From JBDSYA01 sp039925865 (GTDB lineage Bacteria > Bacteroidota > Ignavibacteria > Tepidaquicellales > Tepidaquicellaceae), in the NCBI GenBank assembly GCA_039925865.1, contig JBDSYA010000195.1, positions 1 through 5,508 on the forward strand: a stretch of 5,508 nt of DNA. Reading direction: 5' to 3'. Positions 1 to 5,508 of the stretch are shown one piece after another. The notes beneath the pieces are model-generated. The model ran no database searches, was not told the origin of the DNA, and saw only the letters and a list, made by a program, of their open reading frames with translations. Made by a program: the position numbers and the translations under genes. Each line of letters starts with the position of its first letter. Positions within the stretch are counted from its first letter, which is position 1.

Positions 1-1160
1 TTACGTGGAATTCACAATCCAATGAAAATAAATTCGTAGGGTCATTCAAATCTGTTTTTTTTATTTCTAACCTGACAGGTTGGATCTCCGGTTCAAACGG
101 AACAATTTTTAAAACCGTCAATGGAGGTATTAATTTTATTCAACAAGAAAAAGTTACTACGAAAAATTTGAATTCTATTCGTTTCATATCAGATCAAACG
201 GGATTTGCAGTTGGTGATTCGGGAATAATATTAAAGACTATAAATGGTGGATCTAACTGGCAATTACAAACAACAACTACAAACAAAAATTTACAGTCAG
301 TTTTCATGTTGTCAGCTGACAGTGCCTGGATCAGTGGTCTAGAGGGTACTATTTTAAAAACATCAACCGGGGGAAGCAGTTGGATTATATGCAACTCTAC
401 TACAACAGATCATTTGTTTTCAATATATATTTCAGATAATGGTATAGGATCTTCATCAGGAAGACAAATAGTCAGAACAACAGATTTTGGAAATTCATGG
501 GTAGTCACTTTGCCAACTCCTCCCAATTATTTACTTTCACTTAATTTTCCTTCAGATAGTGTTGGCTATGCGGCCGGGAGGTTTTGGAGCTATAAAACAG
601 TTAATCAAGGATCAACATGGAATAGAATATTAGGTTCTTCAACAGGAGGGCAAGATTTTTCTTCAGTATATTTCACTTCGGAAAATACAGGATATATGGT
701 TGGAGCCTCAGGTGAAATCAAGACTACTAACGGTGGTAACAATTGGTTTAGTGTAGAGGATGGTTACAATAATGTTTTGAATTCTGTTTTCTTTTCATCT
801 GCCTTGACCGGATGGGCTGTTGGCGACGATGGTCTTATTTTGAAAACAACTTCCGGGGGACTTGTTTCTTTAAATGAAAATCATACGATTACTGTCAATG
901 AGTATATACTGAATCAAAACTATCCCAACCCTTTTAATCCGACCACGAAAATAAATTTCTCAATACCCACTACTCGATACACAATACTAAAGGTGTATGA
1001 CGTTCTCGGCAAAGAAGTTCAGACACTTGTTAATCAAAAGCTTGCACCGGGAAATTATGAAGTTGAATTTGACGGGAGTGATTTTTCATCAGGAATATAT
1101 TTTTATAGATTGGAAACTGAGGACTATTCGGTTGCGAAAAGAATGCTTTTAACAAAATAA
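1..1160 (+). CDS. YCF48-like beta-propeller protein with T9SS type A sorting domain, 5' partial
   Basis: This is the C-terminal 385 residues of a secreted repeat protein. The frame is open from base 3 without a stop, so the TTG at 168 is not the likely start and the true N-terminus lies off the left edge. At least seven repeats of about 40 residues are visible (counting from base 3: about 17-45, 57-86, 98-127, 138-166, 177-206, 219-248, 260-286). They follow the pattern S-V-x-F-x-S-x-x-T-G-W-A-V-G-x-x-G-x-I-L-K-T-x-N-G-G-x-x-W, typical of YCF48/sialidase-like propeller blades; repeats 4 and 5 are degenerate. From about residue 303 comes the sorting domain: LNQNYPNPFNPTTKI, then a beta-sandwich pattern with GIYFYR, ending in RMLLTK. 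Such domains direct export across the outer membrane by the T9SS. Photosystem II assembly, the role of plant and cyanobacterial YCF48, should not be inferred here. The ligand or substrate is unknown. No convincing terminator directly follows the stop. Confidence 0.93.
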   Translation, partial: TWNSQSNENKFVGSFKSVFFISNLTGWISGSNGTIFKTVNGGINFIQQEKVTTKNLNSIRFISDQTGFAVGDSGIILKTINGGSNWQLQTTTTNKNLQSVFMLSADSAWISGLEGTILKTSTGGSSWIICNSTTTDHLFSIYISDNGIGSSSGRQIVRTTDFGNSWVVTLPTPPNYLLSLNFPSDSVGYAAGRFWSYKTVNQGSTWNRILGSSTGGQDFSSVYFTSENTGYMVGASGEIKTTNGGNNWFSVEDGYNNVLNSVFFSSALTGWAVGDDGLILKTTSGGLVSLNENHTITVNEYILNQNYPNPFNPTTKINFSIPTTRYTILKVYDVLGKEVQTLVNQKLAPGNYEVEFDGSDFSSGIYFYRLETEDYSVAKRMLLTK

Positions 1161-1206
1161 GTTTTTTTGTAATTAAAATTTGCTCCGGATTTATTTACTC
1201 GTGGTG

Positions 1207-1228
1207 GTGTCAGGCTTCGTTCTGACGC
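1207..1228. repeat. Imperfect palindrome / hairpin A (REP-like)
   Basis: Bases 1207-1214 (GTGTCAGG) pair with 1221-1228 (TTCTGACGC side). This gives an 8-pair stem with two G-T wobbles and a six-base loop, CTTCGT. The element shares the half-site GTGTCA with a second hairpin 40 bases downstream. It has no T-tract after it, so a simple terminator is less likely than an intergenic palindromic repeat. Whether it recurs in the genome cannot be judged here. Confidence 0.5.
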
Positions 1229-1268
1229 GTTCGATTTATTGATTCAAACATTTCTTACTTTTACAATC

Positions 1269-1306
1269 GTGTCAAGACGGGAAAGTCCTGATACCAAGTA
1301 TTTTTT
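1269..1306 (+). terminator. Hairpin B with downstream T-run: possible terminator or REP-like palindrome
   Basis: The left arm GTGTCAAGAC (1269-1278) pairs with the right arm GTCCTGATAC (1285-1294) around the loop GGGAAA. Of ten positions, eight are Watson-Crick pairs, one is a G-T wobble and one is an A-C mismatch. A run of six T follows at 1301-1306, six bases beyond the stem. This could be the terminator of the gene ending at 1160, but the T-run is displaced and the hairpin lies 109 bases after the stop. Its similarity to hairpin A equally suits a dispersed palindromic repeat. Confidence 0.35.
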
Positions 1307-1412
1307 GTTCTGTTCTTCTTCTGATTTCTGATATCTATTTTTGGATTTAAAAAAATATTCTTGTTTTGATTTCATGCTCACAATTATTAAACCGTTTTTA
1401 CTCAATAAACAC

Positions 1413-1481
1413 TGTTGCATTAATTATGACTTAACGACCTAATCCTAAAGTACCTCGGGTGTTACATTAATTATGAGTCAA
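1413..1481. repeat. Imperfect direct repeat pair, 22-base units, 47-base period
   Basis: The units 1413-1434 and 1460-1481 match at 19 of 22 positions. Each contains the core CATTAATTATGA preceded by TGTTG or TGTTA. The inner CATTAATTATG is itself close to palindromic (9 of 11 positions match its reverse complement). The intervening 25 bases do not repeat. The pair could be a regulatory site, the remains of a dispersed repeat, or chance in AT-rich DNA; the length of the match argues against chance. Confidence 0.55.
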
Positions 1482-1776
1482 TGCGGCAAAACATCATTTA
1501 ATTTTTTTTCATTTGTAATTGATAGCATAAAGGGATAATTTTTACCTCTCTTAAACAGAATCCCCAATGTCGTATTTAATTTATCAGTATAGATTTCGAT
1601 AGATAATCAAATTAAACTAATACAATTTATAAATAAAATATGAAGGAACAGAATATTATCCCTGAACTCTTCTTCCAGTTCTTAAAATTAATTACAAACC
1701 AGACATTCTTTTTAAATTCAAAACCAAAAACAATAATAATAATTTTTATTTGATTTTAAAAATTAGAAAAGAGGTG

Positions 1777-1806
1777 TTAATATAGATTAATATAGTTTAA
1801 GTATTT
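1777..1806. repeat. 10-base-phased TTAA tandem repeat upstream of the gene at 1923
   Basis: TTAATATAGA (1777-1786) is followed directly by TTAATATAGT (1787-1796) and by a looser third copy, TTAAGTATTT (1797-1806). The TTAA starts fall exactly ten bases apart, about one helical turn. The repeat ends 116 bases before the start codon, so it could affect promoter bending or bind a regulator. In AT-rich sequence it may also be simple slippage. Confidence 0.35.
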
Positions 1807-1922
1807 AGGATTGTTTTTGCCATTACCAAGGAAGACCGTGTGAAAATAGAATTAAATATTAAAATTATTCGTAAAAAAATCTTCCTACAATCAATTTTTT
1901 TTAAAACTTAACCAAACTGATC

Positions 1923-3284
1923 ATGAAAAAAATTTATTCAGATTTCAGATTTCTTTTCATTGCACTTTTAATGGTGCTGTTTACTTTTTCCTTTATGCTA
2001 AAACCTGCCACTGCAGATGTCGTAGGAGTACAAAAAAATGCTACGCATTTAATCAATGTATTCGCTGATGGTACATGGACTACAATCTCGTCAAATCCTT
2101 TAACATTATCAGGCTTTACTGTTTCCGGAGCAACTGCTGTCACATGGAATTCTGATGATTTACAGTTTTATGCTGTCTTAAATGTAGGCAGTCCCAACCG
2201 CAGATTAGTTACAGTAATTCCTTCTACAGGGGTTTGTACTGATATTGGCCCTATGGGTCAACAGTTCTCCTCAATTACATATTCCTCCACTACCTCAACC
2301 ATGTATGCTATGAGCGGATTAGAGACTCCAACACCTTCAACTCTTTATTCAGTGAATTTATTGACTGGTGCTACCACATATCTGGCCGGTCCATTTACAC
2401 TTATTGCTGATCAAGGTGAAGTGATTGCTTACAACTATGATAACGGATTAATGTACCATTGGGCAGGTTTTCCTGACTCAAGTGCCAGAATGTCAACAAT
2501 TAATCTGACTACTTTTGTTGAAACTGAGATCATTCAGTCCGGAGCTTCACATAGTGAAATATCAGGAGCAGTTTATCAGGGAGCAGGAAGATTTATTGCT
2601 ACTGATCTCAGTAATTCTGCTTTTACTATTACTTCTGCTGGAGTTGTAGCCTTACAAGCTACACTATTACCATTTCAAGTCAAAGGTTTAGGGTACGTTG
2701 ACGCACTTCTTCCTGTTGAATTAACTTCATTTACATCTGCTATCAGCGGAGGGAATGTTACATTAAACTGGGCAACTGCCTCAGAAACAAATAACTCCGG
2801 CTTTGACATTGAAAGATCCAAGTCAAACCAATCATGGTCAAAGATAGCAACTCTCACAGGAAACGGAACAACAATTTTACCAAGCAATTATTCTTTTGTT
2901 GACAGAAATTTAAATTCTGGAAATTATAATTACAGGCTTAAACAAATTGATTTCAACGGTAACTTCGAATATTTCAATTTGAGTAATGAAGTTGTGATCG
3001 GTATCCCATCGAAGTTTAAACTTTCACAAAATTATCCGAATCCATTTAATCCGTCAACAAAAATTAATTATGATATTCCATTTGATGGAAAAGTCAGTAT
3101 TGTTCTTTTTGATGTTTCGGGGCGAGAACTGCATAGTATAGTAAACGAAGTTAAGTCCGCAGGTTATTATACAACAGAATTTAATGCTGCCGGATTGCCA
3201 AGCGGAGTTTACTTCTATAGAATTACTTCCGAAGGCAGCGGAAATAAATTCACTGCAACAAGAAAAATGATCTTGTTGAAATAA
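1923..3284 (+). CDS. Secreted propeller-like/FN3-like protein with T9SS type A sorting domain
   Basis: A complete 453-residue extracellular protein. Residues 1-31 form a Sec signal peptide: the basic MKK, a hydrophobic core around 10-25, and probable cleavage after ATA31. Residues 32-260 contain at least four loose repeats of 40-50 residues. Each has a hydrophobic strand, a Y- or F-A turn and a segment such as LYSVNLLTGATTYL, resembling beta-propeller blades that read out label/value pairs; I do not recognise a named family. LLPVELTSF (262-270) opens an FN3-like module of about 100 residues (LNWATASETNNSGFDIERS, then YRLKQIDFNG), common in T9SS cargo. Residues 364-453 are the sorting domain (KLSQNYPNPFNPSTKI, GVYFYR, terminal KMILLK). 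The protein should cross the inner membrane by Sec and the outer membrane by T9SS. The ATG at 1923 is chosen because the signal peptide starts there; its leader is A-rich with no clear Shine-Dalgarno site. The gene stands alone, with a strong terminator after it. Its substrate is unknown. Confidence 0.95.
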   Translation: MKKIYSDFRFLFIALLMVLFTFSFMLKPATADVVGVQKNATHLINVFADGTWTTISSNPLTLSGFTVSGATAVTWNSDDLQFYAVLNVGSPNRRLVTVIPSTGVCTDIGPMGQQFSSITYSSTTSTMYAMSGLETPTPSTLYSVNLLTGATTYLAGPFTLIADQGEVIAYNYDNGLMYHWAGFPDSSARMSTINLTTFVETEIIQSGASHSEISGAVYQGAGRFIATDLSNSAFTITSAGVVALQATLLPFQVKGLGYVDALLPVELTSFTSAISGGNVTLNWATASETNNSGFDIERSKSNQSWSKIATLTGNGTTILPSNYSFVDRNLNSGNYNYRLKQIDFNGNFEYFNLSNEVVIGIPSKFKLSQNYPNPFNPSTKINYDIPFDGKVSIVLFDVSGRELHSIVNEVKSAGYYTTEFNAAGLPSGVYFYRITSEGSGNKFTATRKMILLK

Positions 3285-3371
3285 AAGATTATATCGGCTG
3301 GTATGAAAATATTAAATTTCAAAATTCAGACAGCTGCACATTTGATCCAATGAATAAAATGAATAAAATAA

Positions 3372-3408
3372 GAAGAGCCGTATAAAATGGATACGGCTCT
3401 TTAATATA
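3372..3408 (+). terminator. Strong rho-independent terminator
   Basis: AAGAGCCGTAT (3373-3383) and ATACGGCTCTT (3391-3401) form a perfect 11-pair stem around the seven-base loop AAAATGG. G3372 and T3402 can add a wobble pair. The stem runs straight into T-rich TTAATAT. It lies 88 bases after the stop of the gene ending at 3284 and separates it from the broken gene at 3462. The left flank is A-rich (AATAAAATAA), so it could also work on the other strand, although no - strand gene reads toward it in this window. Confidence 0.88.
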
Positions 3409-3461
3409 ATTTGCATTAAAAAATTTATTTTACAAAAAGTATCTTCTTTGTATTTACAGTA

Positions 3462-3652
3462 ATGAAAACCATAATAATCTTGATTTCAATTTTCATTTGT
3501 AATTATTCCTTACGTGCTCAGTCAGGATGGATTGAACAATCCTTGGGCACAAATCAACATTTCTTAAAAATAAAATTCATAAACTCTTTTTTAAAAGGTT
3601 GTATGCTGTAAATCTGATTGTTTTAAAGATTCGTAATAAAGTTTATATCTGA
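3462..3652 (+). pseudogene. 5' remnant of an exported YCF48-like protein gene
   Basis: From the ATG at 3462 a 49-codon frame runs to TAA at 3609-3611. Residues 1-20 are a clear Sec signal peptide (MKTIIILISIFICNYSLRAQ, cleavage after the final AQ). Next come SGWIEQS and FLKIKFINS, which match the usual opening of T9SS-exported YCF48-like propellers (S-G-W, then x-x-I-x-F-I-N-x-x-T-G-Y-A-V-G). The expected T-G-Y-A-V is broken: the frame reads KGCML and stops. Shifting by two bases at about 3600 continues as G-Y-A-V-N-L-I-V-L-K-I, a recognisable if decayed blade end, until TGA at 3650-3652. No further blades and no sorting domain follow before the next gene. I infer a frameshifted, truncated gene whose 3' part has been deleted. 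A 49-residue expressed exported peptide is the alternative. The first blade resembles those of the protein encoded at 1-1160. Confidence 0.6.
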
Positions 3653-3815
3653 TCTCTATTAATTTTTCAAACGTTTTGGATACTATTTGCTTTATTTGCA
3701 AATGATGGAAAAAGGTGTTGTTAACTGTTTAGAAAATAATTAATTTTAAAAAGAAAATTTACATAAAGCATAATTTCAATCAAAGAATTTTTTTCTTAAA
3801 GTTAAAATAAAATTT
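3653..3815. other. AT-rich intergenic stretch before the small secreted protein
   Basis: This 163-base stretch holds no gene. It contains the perfect 10-base palindrome ATTTGCAAAT (3694-3703); a second ATTTGC at 3685-3690 gives an alternative weak hairpin with GCAAAT. The promoter of the gene at 3816 presumably lies here, but no box pair is convincing. The last 40 bases are almost only A and T, an A-rich leader lacking a Shine-Dalgarno site. Confidence 0.4.
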
Positions 3816-4049
3816 ATGAAATACAAATTTTTTCTCTTTGTTGCCTCATTAATTATTAACCTCTCCTTCATTTCTTCAGAAATATTTTCTAAGTCTAATG
3901 TTTGTGATAATCAAACCAGCATTAAGGTCTCATCACAAAAATTTGAGAATAGATATGTGAGAGTTTTGGTGAATGGAGTATGGTGGATGTACGTGTACAG
4001 TGGTCCGGGAGGTACTGTATTAATTGACAGATATAAAATCGAGGAATAA
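3816..4049 (+). CDS. Small secreted protein of unknown function, 77 aa
   Basis: I do not recognise this family. Residues 1-25 look like a Sec signal peptide: MKYK, then a hydrophobic stretch FFLFVASLIINLSFI, with cleavage somewhere in SSEIFS. The mature part is about 52 residues. It has one cysteine (C30), a polar segment to about residue 45, and then a compact predicted beta-strand region, VRVLVNGVWWMYVYSGPGG followed by TVLIDRYKIEE. The alternating hydrophobic/aromatic pattern, the WW pair and the GPGG turn suggest a small beta-hairpin or sheet domain. No lipoprotein box is present (SNVC lacks the small residue before Cys), and there is no T9SS sorting domain. The likely destination is therefore the periplasm, or the exterior by another route. 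The start is supported by the signal peptide, despite an AT-only leader. The signal peptide and non-random residue pattern argue for a real gene; without homologues the call remains moderate. Confidence 0.7.
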   Translation: MKYKFFLFVASLIINLSFISSEIFSKSNVCDNQTSIKVSSQKFENRYVRVLVNGVWWMYVYSGPGGTVLIDRYKIEE

Positions 4050-4064
4050 AAGATCTTCTTCCTC
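4041..4064. terminator. Weak hairpin across the stop codon of the small secreted protein
   Basis: GAGGAA (4041-4046) pairs with TTCCTC (4059-4064), with partial further pairing inside (AA/TT). It overlaps the TAA stop at 4047-4049 and lies in the short gap between two convergent genes, where a bidirectional terminator would be expected. No T-tract follows on the + strand (AGCGTT), so its function is doubtful. Confidence 0.25.
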
Positions 4065-4086
4065 AGCGTTAAACTTCGACCAGCAT

Positions 4087-5508
4087 TCAAACCGCTTTTG
4101 AAAGTTCGTTACTGATCTCTATATACTTTTCATTTACCCACAGCTTATTGGGAAAATCTTCTTTTAATTTTATTTCCAAATCGATTACGGAGTGCCTTCC
4201 AGCAGAAGTTTTCAGCTGTATTAATTTGTGAGTGGCGTTTACAAAGTTTTTATATCTAATCTTCTGGTTTGATGATAGCGTCTTATCTCCGGAGAGAAAA
4301 TGATTATAGGAATCGATCAGAGACAGTGCTGCATCATATTCTCTTAGTTCAAAATAGGTGACCATCATCATATTTTTGATATCGAGCTTAAAAATAAAAT
4401 CATCAATAACTACTTTATGCAGATACTTCAAAGATTCTTTGAACATTTTTCTGCTGAAATAATATTCAGCCATACCAAAATTGTACATGTTCTTTCTTCT
4501 GTCCGGAATAAGTCTCTTAACAAAATTTCTGATAAATCCCTGTACCCAAACATATTTTTTCAACTTTAGTCCGAGTTTAAGAATATTTCTGAACAATTCA
4601 TCAGGGAAAAATTCAGTGACAGTTGATTTGTAATAACCTTTTTTCAGTAAGTGATCATAAACGCTGAATAGTTCGTTGTCGAACTTCTCCGGAAAATCAC
4701 TATTGTCTCTTCTTATTAAACAATATTTCAACATCCGCGAAATGTGAAATCTCTTCTCATCAGTACTCAGCAGATTCAAATTATTGAAAACAAGTTTTTT
4801 ATATTCTTGGTAATAATTGTCCGCTTTGAAATTTAGTAATGTTAAGTATAAGGAATGATAAATTTTCAGAACCGTGGAATAATTTTTGTTTTTCTCATTC
4901 TTGATCAGCAACTGAAGCAGCGAGTCAAAATCCAGTGTGTTGAATATCTGGAAAATCAGGTTTTGATGATTAGGCAGATCATACGTAACACCAATGGTCA
5001 TCAGATTATCAAACTTTCTCATAAATTCCATCACAAAAAAATAAGTTAAATAAACCCCTCTTCTCGCAAGAATCTCTGTGTCATTATTAATTAATTCTTT
5101 ATTCTTCTTTGAATTCTTAAGGTAAATCAGATTTGATTTGTCAGTGTACAGCCTGAATTTATTAAGAAAGTACAGAACATCTATTTCCTTCTCCATCTTC
5201 GATACTGATTCCAGTTTTGTAATATTTTCTTCTACCGATCGGAATAGATTTCTGCTGAACAACTCACTCCGTAGCAGATCCTGAGACTCAAATGGATTAT
5301 TCATTAAATTTTTCACCGTTAAATAATTTAATGAAGAATTATAAAGATCAGAGAATAAAACTTTAACTGTTGATTTTTTATAAGCCAGATTTGGGCTTAA
5401 CTTTTCACTAATATTCTTATCAGTTAAAAGACTGGAATTAAAAGAAGGATGAAATGTAATTAAGATATTAAAAAGCCTGCTGAGTTTATCGCTTTCATTA
5501 AAGAAGGG
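4087..5508 (-). CDS. TPR-like helical repeat protein of unknown function, 5' partial
   Basis: On the reverse strand an open frame runs from the right edge to TGA at 4087-4089, giving at least 473 residues. A GTG at 5314-5316 could begin a 409-residue product. However, the 64 codons before it are open to the edge and protein-like (for example LFNILITFHPSF and VLFSDLYNSSLNYL), so the real start is probably outside the window. The protein is rich in Lys, Asn, Leu, Phe and Tyr. It shows no signal peptide or membrane segment in the visible part and looks almost wholly alpha-helical and cytoplasmic. Near the C-terminus (about 341-404 in window numbering) two TPR-like helix pairs are visible: YNFGMAEYYFSRKMFKESL and then VTYFELREYDAALSLIDSY, matching the G/A/Y and E-x-A spacing of TPRs. 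Earlier helices may be more divergent repeats. TPR-like scaffolds usually mediate protein contacts; no catalytic motif is apparent. I recall similar long helical hypothetical proteins from Ignavibacteria but cannot verify this. It converges with the small secreted protein, 37 bases apart. Confidence 0.8.
   Translation of the reverse strand, partial: PFFNESDKLSRLFNILITFHPSFNSSLLTDKNISEKLSPNLAYKKSTVKVLFSDLYNSSLNYLTVKNLMNNPFESQDLLRSELFSRNLFRSVEENITKLESVSKMEKEIDVLYFLNKFRLYTDKSNLIYLKNSKKNKELINNDTEILARRGVYLTYFFVMEFMRKFDNLMTIGVTYDLPNHQNLIFQIFNTLDFDSLLQLLIKNEKNKNYSTVLKIYHSLYLTLLNFKADNYYQEYKKLVFNNLNLLSTDEKRFHISRMLKYCLIRRDNSDFPEKFDNELFSVYDHLLKKGYYKSTVTEFFPDELFRNILKLGLKLKKYVWVQGFIRNFVKRLIPDRRKNMYNFGMAEYYFSRKMFKESLKYLHKVVIDDFIFKLDIKNMMMVTYFELREYDAALSLIDSYNHFLSGDKTLSSNQKIRYKNFVNATHKLIQLKTSAGRHSVIDLEIKLKEDFPNKLWVNEKYIEISNELSKAV

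Larger units (their letters stand above)
1161..1922. other. 762-base gene-free region
   Basis: No convincing gene is present on either strand. The longest open stretches found by eye are a 37-codon ATG frame (1640-1753, +) and a 42-codon frame without a suitable start (1478-1606, -). Both are within chance for such AT-rich DNA. The region does hold two related hairpins, an imperfect direct repeat pair, and AT-rich sequence that presumably includes the promoter of the gene at 1923. I could not place a promoter with confidence: neither a TTGACA/TATAAT pair nor the Bacteroidetes-type TTTG/TAnnTTTG pair is clear. Confidence 0.6.

Noticed and set aside
1137..1170. Terminator directly after the first gene (T-run 1162-1168)
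   Set aside because: Only AT-rich four- to six-pair stems (such as ACAAAA/TTTTGT) precede or overlap the T-run, so the structure is too weak to call.
1478..1606. Reverse-strand 42-codon open stretch with a somewhat protein-like translation (GILFKRGKNYPFML)
   Set aside because: It has no start codon at its head, a stop immediately upstream, and no recognisable family. It could be a gene remnant, but the evidence is too thin to call.
1640..1753. 37-codon ATG frame on the + strand in the large gap
   Set aside because: It has no ribosome binding site, ends in a low-complexity run of Lys/Ile codons, and its length is expected by chance in AT-rich DNA.
1741..1764. AT-only inverted repeat (AATTTTTA / TAAAAATT)
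   Set aside because: Eight A-T pairs with an eight-base loop are common in this base composition, and no T-tract or gene end is nearby.
3350..3367. Two tandem copies of ATGAATAAA
   Set aside because: This is a short AT-rich duplication just before the terminator with no sign of function.
3685..3703. Palindrome ATTTGCAAAT and the neighbouring ATTTGC
   Set aside because: It could be an operator, but a single 10-base AT-rich palindrome without a regulator gene or second site is not supportable.
1766..3720. Similar GAAAA-AGGTGTT strings upstream of the genes at 1923 (1766-1778) and 3816 (about 3708-3719)
   Set aside because: The match is only about 11 of 14 positions and lies at different distances from the two starts, so it is not enough for a shared regulatory site.
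3816..3908. Small secreted protein as a lipoprotein using Cys30
   Set aside because: The residues before the cysteine (S-N-V) do not fit a lipobox, which needs a small residue directly before Cys.

Overview
The window is AT-rich (G+C roughly one third by eye) and reads like a chromosome segment from the Bacteroidota/FCB group, most likely an Ignavibacteria-type organism. Two proteins end in a type IX secretion system (T9SS) type A sorting domain with the signature NYPNPFNP. One of them carries the LPVELTSF linker and fibronectin-III-like module common in this group. The + strand starts have A-rich leaders instead of clear Shine-Dalgarno sites. The taxon is inferred from these protein signatures; no rRNA or tRNA gene is present.

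Layout. (1) 1-1160, + strand: the 3' part of a secreted YCF48-like beta-propeller protein with a T9SS sorting domain; its reading frame runs off the left edge. (2) 1161-1922: a 762-base gene-free stretch with two related imperfect hairpins (1207-1228 and 1269-1294), a 22-base imperfect direct repeat with a 47-base period (1413-1434 and 1460-1481), and a 10-base-phased TTAA repeat upstream of the next gene. (3) 1923-3284, + strand: a complete 453-residue secreted protein with signal peptide, propeller-like repeats, FN3-like module and T9SS sorting domain, followed by a strong rho-independent terminator (3373-3401). (4) 3462-3652, + strand: the broken 5' end of another exported YCF48-like gene. 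It keeps a signal peptide and the start of one blade, then is interrupted by a frameshift and stop. (5) 3816-4049, + strand: a 77-residue secreted protein of unknown function. (6) 4087-5508, - strand: a large cytoplasmic-looking protein with TPR-like helical repeats near its C-terminus; its 5' end lies beyond the right edge. It converges on gene 5 with only 37 bases between the two stop codons.

How the genes fit together. Four successive + strand units encode exported proteins or the remains of one, but the gaps are long and a terminator sits between them. They look like independently transcribed surface-protein genes, not an operon. No defence system, mobile element with a recognisable transposase, CRISPR array or biosynthetic cluster is visible. 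The least explained items are the broken YCF48-like gene, the small secreted protein, the TPR-like protein and the short repeats in the 762-base gap.
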